From Mycobacterium sp. (lineage in GTDB: Bacteria; Actinomycetota; Actinomycetes; Mycobacteriales; Mycobacteriaceae): 43,397 nucleotides of DNA. The notes beneath the pieces were generated by a model. That model was not told the origin of the DNA, did no database searches, and saw nothing but the letters and a program-made list of their open reading frames with translations. The stretch spans positions 1 through 43,397 of the forward strand of contig NZ_JAFBAR010000080.1 in the NCBI RefSeq assembly GCF_019247635.1. The letters run 5' to 3'. Positions 42,211 to 43,397 of this stretch are shown piece after piece (the stretch's first letter is position 1; each line of letters begins with the position of its first letter). The position numbers and the translations under genes were made by a program.

Positions 42211-43179
42211 GTGTGGTCCTACCGGCTTGTCGCGCCCTACACCTTCGAATGCAATGAGATCCCTACGAAGTCACCCGAATCGCTTGCGGACGACCAGGTG
42301 CTGATGAGGTTCCTGGCCGCAGGCATCTGCGGTACCGACCTACCGGGATTCAAAGGCATCGCGAGCAAACTCACCGCCGACACCGGAGTTAACGCCGCCG
42401 AGATAGACGGATATCCCATTCACGAGATCGTTGGCGAAGTGGTCGCGAGTCGTCACAGTGAACACCGGCCCGGAGATAAGGTCGTCGGCTGGGCATCGGG
42501 ATTTGATGGCCTGATGGCCCACGTCGTATCCGACGGAAATGGGCTGGCTAAATACGACCCGGTGCTCAGCCCCGCACTGGCCGTAGGACTTCAACCGCTG
42601 GCATGCGTTCTGTATGCACTCGAACAAATCCCTAACATCGCGGGCAGTCACGTCGCCGTCATCGGTCAGGGGCCAATCGGCTTGCTGTTCTCATACGCGG
42701 CCAAGGCTATGGGCGCGGCTCGGGTCACCGGCGTCGACCCGATCGACCGCATGGAGATCGGACCCTTGTTCGGCGTCGACACCATCGTGCGTGCCACCAG
42801 CGACCGCTGGCTGCGTACCCTCGAGACCCGAGCCAGACCCAACATCGTGATTGAAGCCGTCGGCCATCAGGTCGCGACCCTCAGCCACGCCGTCGCAGCG
42901 GCGGCCCCCAGTGGCACGATTTTTTACTTCGGTGTGGCCGACGATGAGTACTACCCAATCAGCATGCGCACCATGCTGCGCAACAATCTGACCGTGAAAT
43001 CAGGTCTTACGTTCGATCGGATGCGAGTGCTGCGCCGCGCCGACGAGTTTGCCCGCGAACACCCCGAACTTCTTCACAACTTCCTGACCCACACCTTTGC
43101 AGTCGGCGATGTCGCAGCCGCGTTCGAGCTAGCCTGTCGCCCAACGCCACAACGCATCAAGATCGCGATCACACTATGA
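42211..43179 (+). CDS. Medium-chain (zinc-type) alcohol dehydrogenase
   Basis: The frame extends upstream to 42145 inside the P450, but GTG 42211 (VWSYRLVAPYTFECNEIP) is 2 bp after its stop and gives 322 residues. The catalytic domain has LAAGICGTDLPGFKG, with the zinc-ligand Cys, and YPIHEIVGEVV, where GHE is IHE. The Rossmann domain has HVAVIGQGPIGLLFSYAAK for NAD(P). The four-Cys structural zinc lobe expected after the GHE region is missing: the chain goes from HRPGDKVVGW directly to GLMAHVV. It may oxidise the alcohol made by a P450 of this cluster. Its stop overlaps the next ATG. Confidence 0.88.
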   Translation: MWSYRLVAPYTFECNEIPTKSPESLADDQVLMRFLAAGICGTDLPGFKGIASKLTADTGVNAAEIDGYPIHEIVGEVVASRHSEHRPGDKVVGWASGFDGLMAHVVSDGNGLAKYDPVLSPALAVGLQPLACVLYALEQIPNIAGSHVAVIGQGPIGLLFSYAAKAMGAARVTGVDPIDRMEIGPLFGVDTIVRATSDRWLRTLETRARPNIVIEAVGHQVATLSHAVAAAAPSGTIFYFGVADDEYYPISMRTMLRNNLTVKSGLTFDRMRVLRRADEFAREHPELLHNFLTHTFAVGDVAAAFELACRPTPQRIKIAITL

Positions 43180-43397
43180 GCGTGCCCGGCGAGACGCAAA
43201 ACCAGGGCACTGACCAGCTGGCCGAAGAAATCGCGCTATTGCGGCAGGCGACGCGAGACTTACTTGGATCACTGTATCCCAATCTGCCCGACGACGGCTG
43301 GGCGCGTTCGTGGCCAGCGAGTTGGAAGAGACTGCACGAACACGGATTATGGTCGACCATCGAGCCGCCCGATGGCTCGCTGACCATGGCGCTGGTT
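43176..43397 (+). CDS. Acyl-CoA dehydrogenase-like protein, N-terminal 74 residues (partial)
   Basis: The ATG at 43176 overlaps the dehydrogenase stop (ATGA) and the frame is open to the window edge. It encodes MSVPGETQNQGTDQLAEEIA, then LLRQATRDLLGSLYPN and WKRLHEHGLWSTIEPPDG. This helical start resembles the N-terminal domain of acyl-CoA dehydrogenases, including the paired FadE alpha/beta types of steroid catabolism. The FAD-binding regions lie beyond the window, so the assignment is provisional. Coupling to the P450 cluster suggests beta-oxidation of the product. Confidence 0.65.
   Translation, partial: MSVPGETQNQGTDQLAEEIALLRQATRDLLGSLYPNLPDDGWARSWPASWKRLHEHGLWSTIEPPDGSLTMALV

Noticed and set aside
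35165..43397. attR copy of the tRNA-Ala 3' end
   Set aside because: I looked for the GGTTCGAATCC core after the integrase and found none in the window; the right end is outside or lost.

Overview
The window is high-GC actinobacterial DNA, and the gene content and order identify it as a chromosomal segment of a slow-growing Mycobacterium that carries PE_PGRS genes. Most of it is collinear with the M. tuberculosis H37Rv stretch running from sucD (Rv0952) to Rv0996. The Rv numbers here are from memory of gene order and family, not from a search. I cannot name the species.

Layout. 1-145 is the 3' end of sucD. 146-2960 is an accessory PE_PGRS patch: two tandem PE_PGRS genes and the decayed tail of a third, all on the minus strand. 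2963-5367 holds a thiolase-like protein (TLP1 type) convergent with an F420/LLM oxidoreductase whose start is preceded by a perfect KstR-type palindrome. 5538-13703 is a plus-strand run: a divisome-linked membrane protein (Rv0954 type), a DUF6350 membrane protein, purN-purH, and a MoxR-like AAA+ ATPase paired with a VWA-domain protein. 13725-22897 is minus strand: a DUF1707 protein, then a six-gene acyl-CoA operon (AtuA-like protein, FadE13, AccD2, AccA2, FadE12, EchA7) read from a promoter with an embedded palindromic operator. 23102-27728 holds rpmF and the mprA-mprB-pepD-moaB2 envelope-stress locus, with an MprA-box-like direct repeat before mprA and another before pepD. 27819-30062 is minus strand: 5-formyl-THF cyclo-ligase, the zinc-ribbon chaperone Ruc behind a CIRCE element, a SAF-domain protein and MscL. 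30140-34445 is plus strand: galU, a MoeA/gephyrin-like protein (Glp), rimJ and the membrane receptor GlpR/SepX. Glp and GlpR form a cell-division pair in Corynebacterium.

From 35092 the character changes. A tRNA-Ala(CGC) is followed 77 bp later by an intact tyrosine integrase, then by a lower-GC gene for an unrecognised protein with a PD-(D/E)xK nuclease-like C-terminal domain, then by a broken IS481-type transposase. This looks like a tRNA-integrated island. After it comes a tight plus-strand cluster of P450, 3Fe-4S ferredoxin, a second P450, an alcohol dehydrogenase and the start of an acyl-CoA-dehydrogenase-like gene running off the window. It looks like a pathway that hydroxylates, oxidises and then beta-oxidises a hydrophobic substrate.

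Compared with the remembered H37Rv order, several blocks are missing: Rv0960-Rv0965, the csoR-ctpV copper island, PE_PGRS16-18, and Rv0986-Rv0989. The PE_PGRS/TLP1 block and the tRNA-Ala island are extra. The most interesting items are the integrase-linked nuclease-like gene, the P450 cluster, the recognisable operators (KstR, CIRCE, MprA boxes, the AtuA-operon palindrome), the inverted repeat around the rpmF promoter, the twin palindromes before glpR, and three intergenic palindromic elements.
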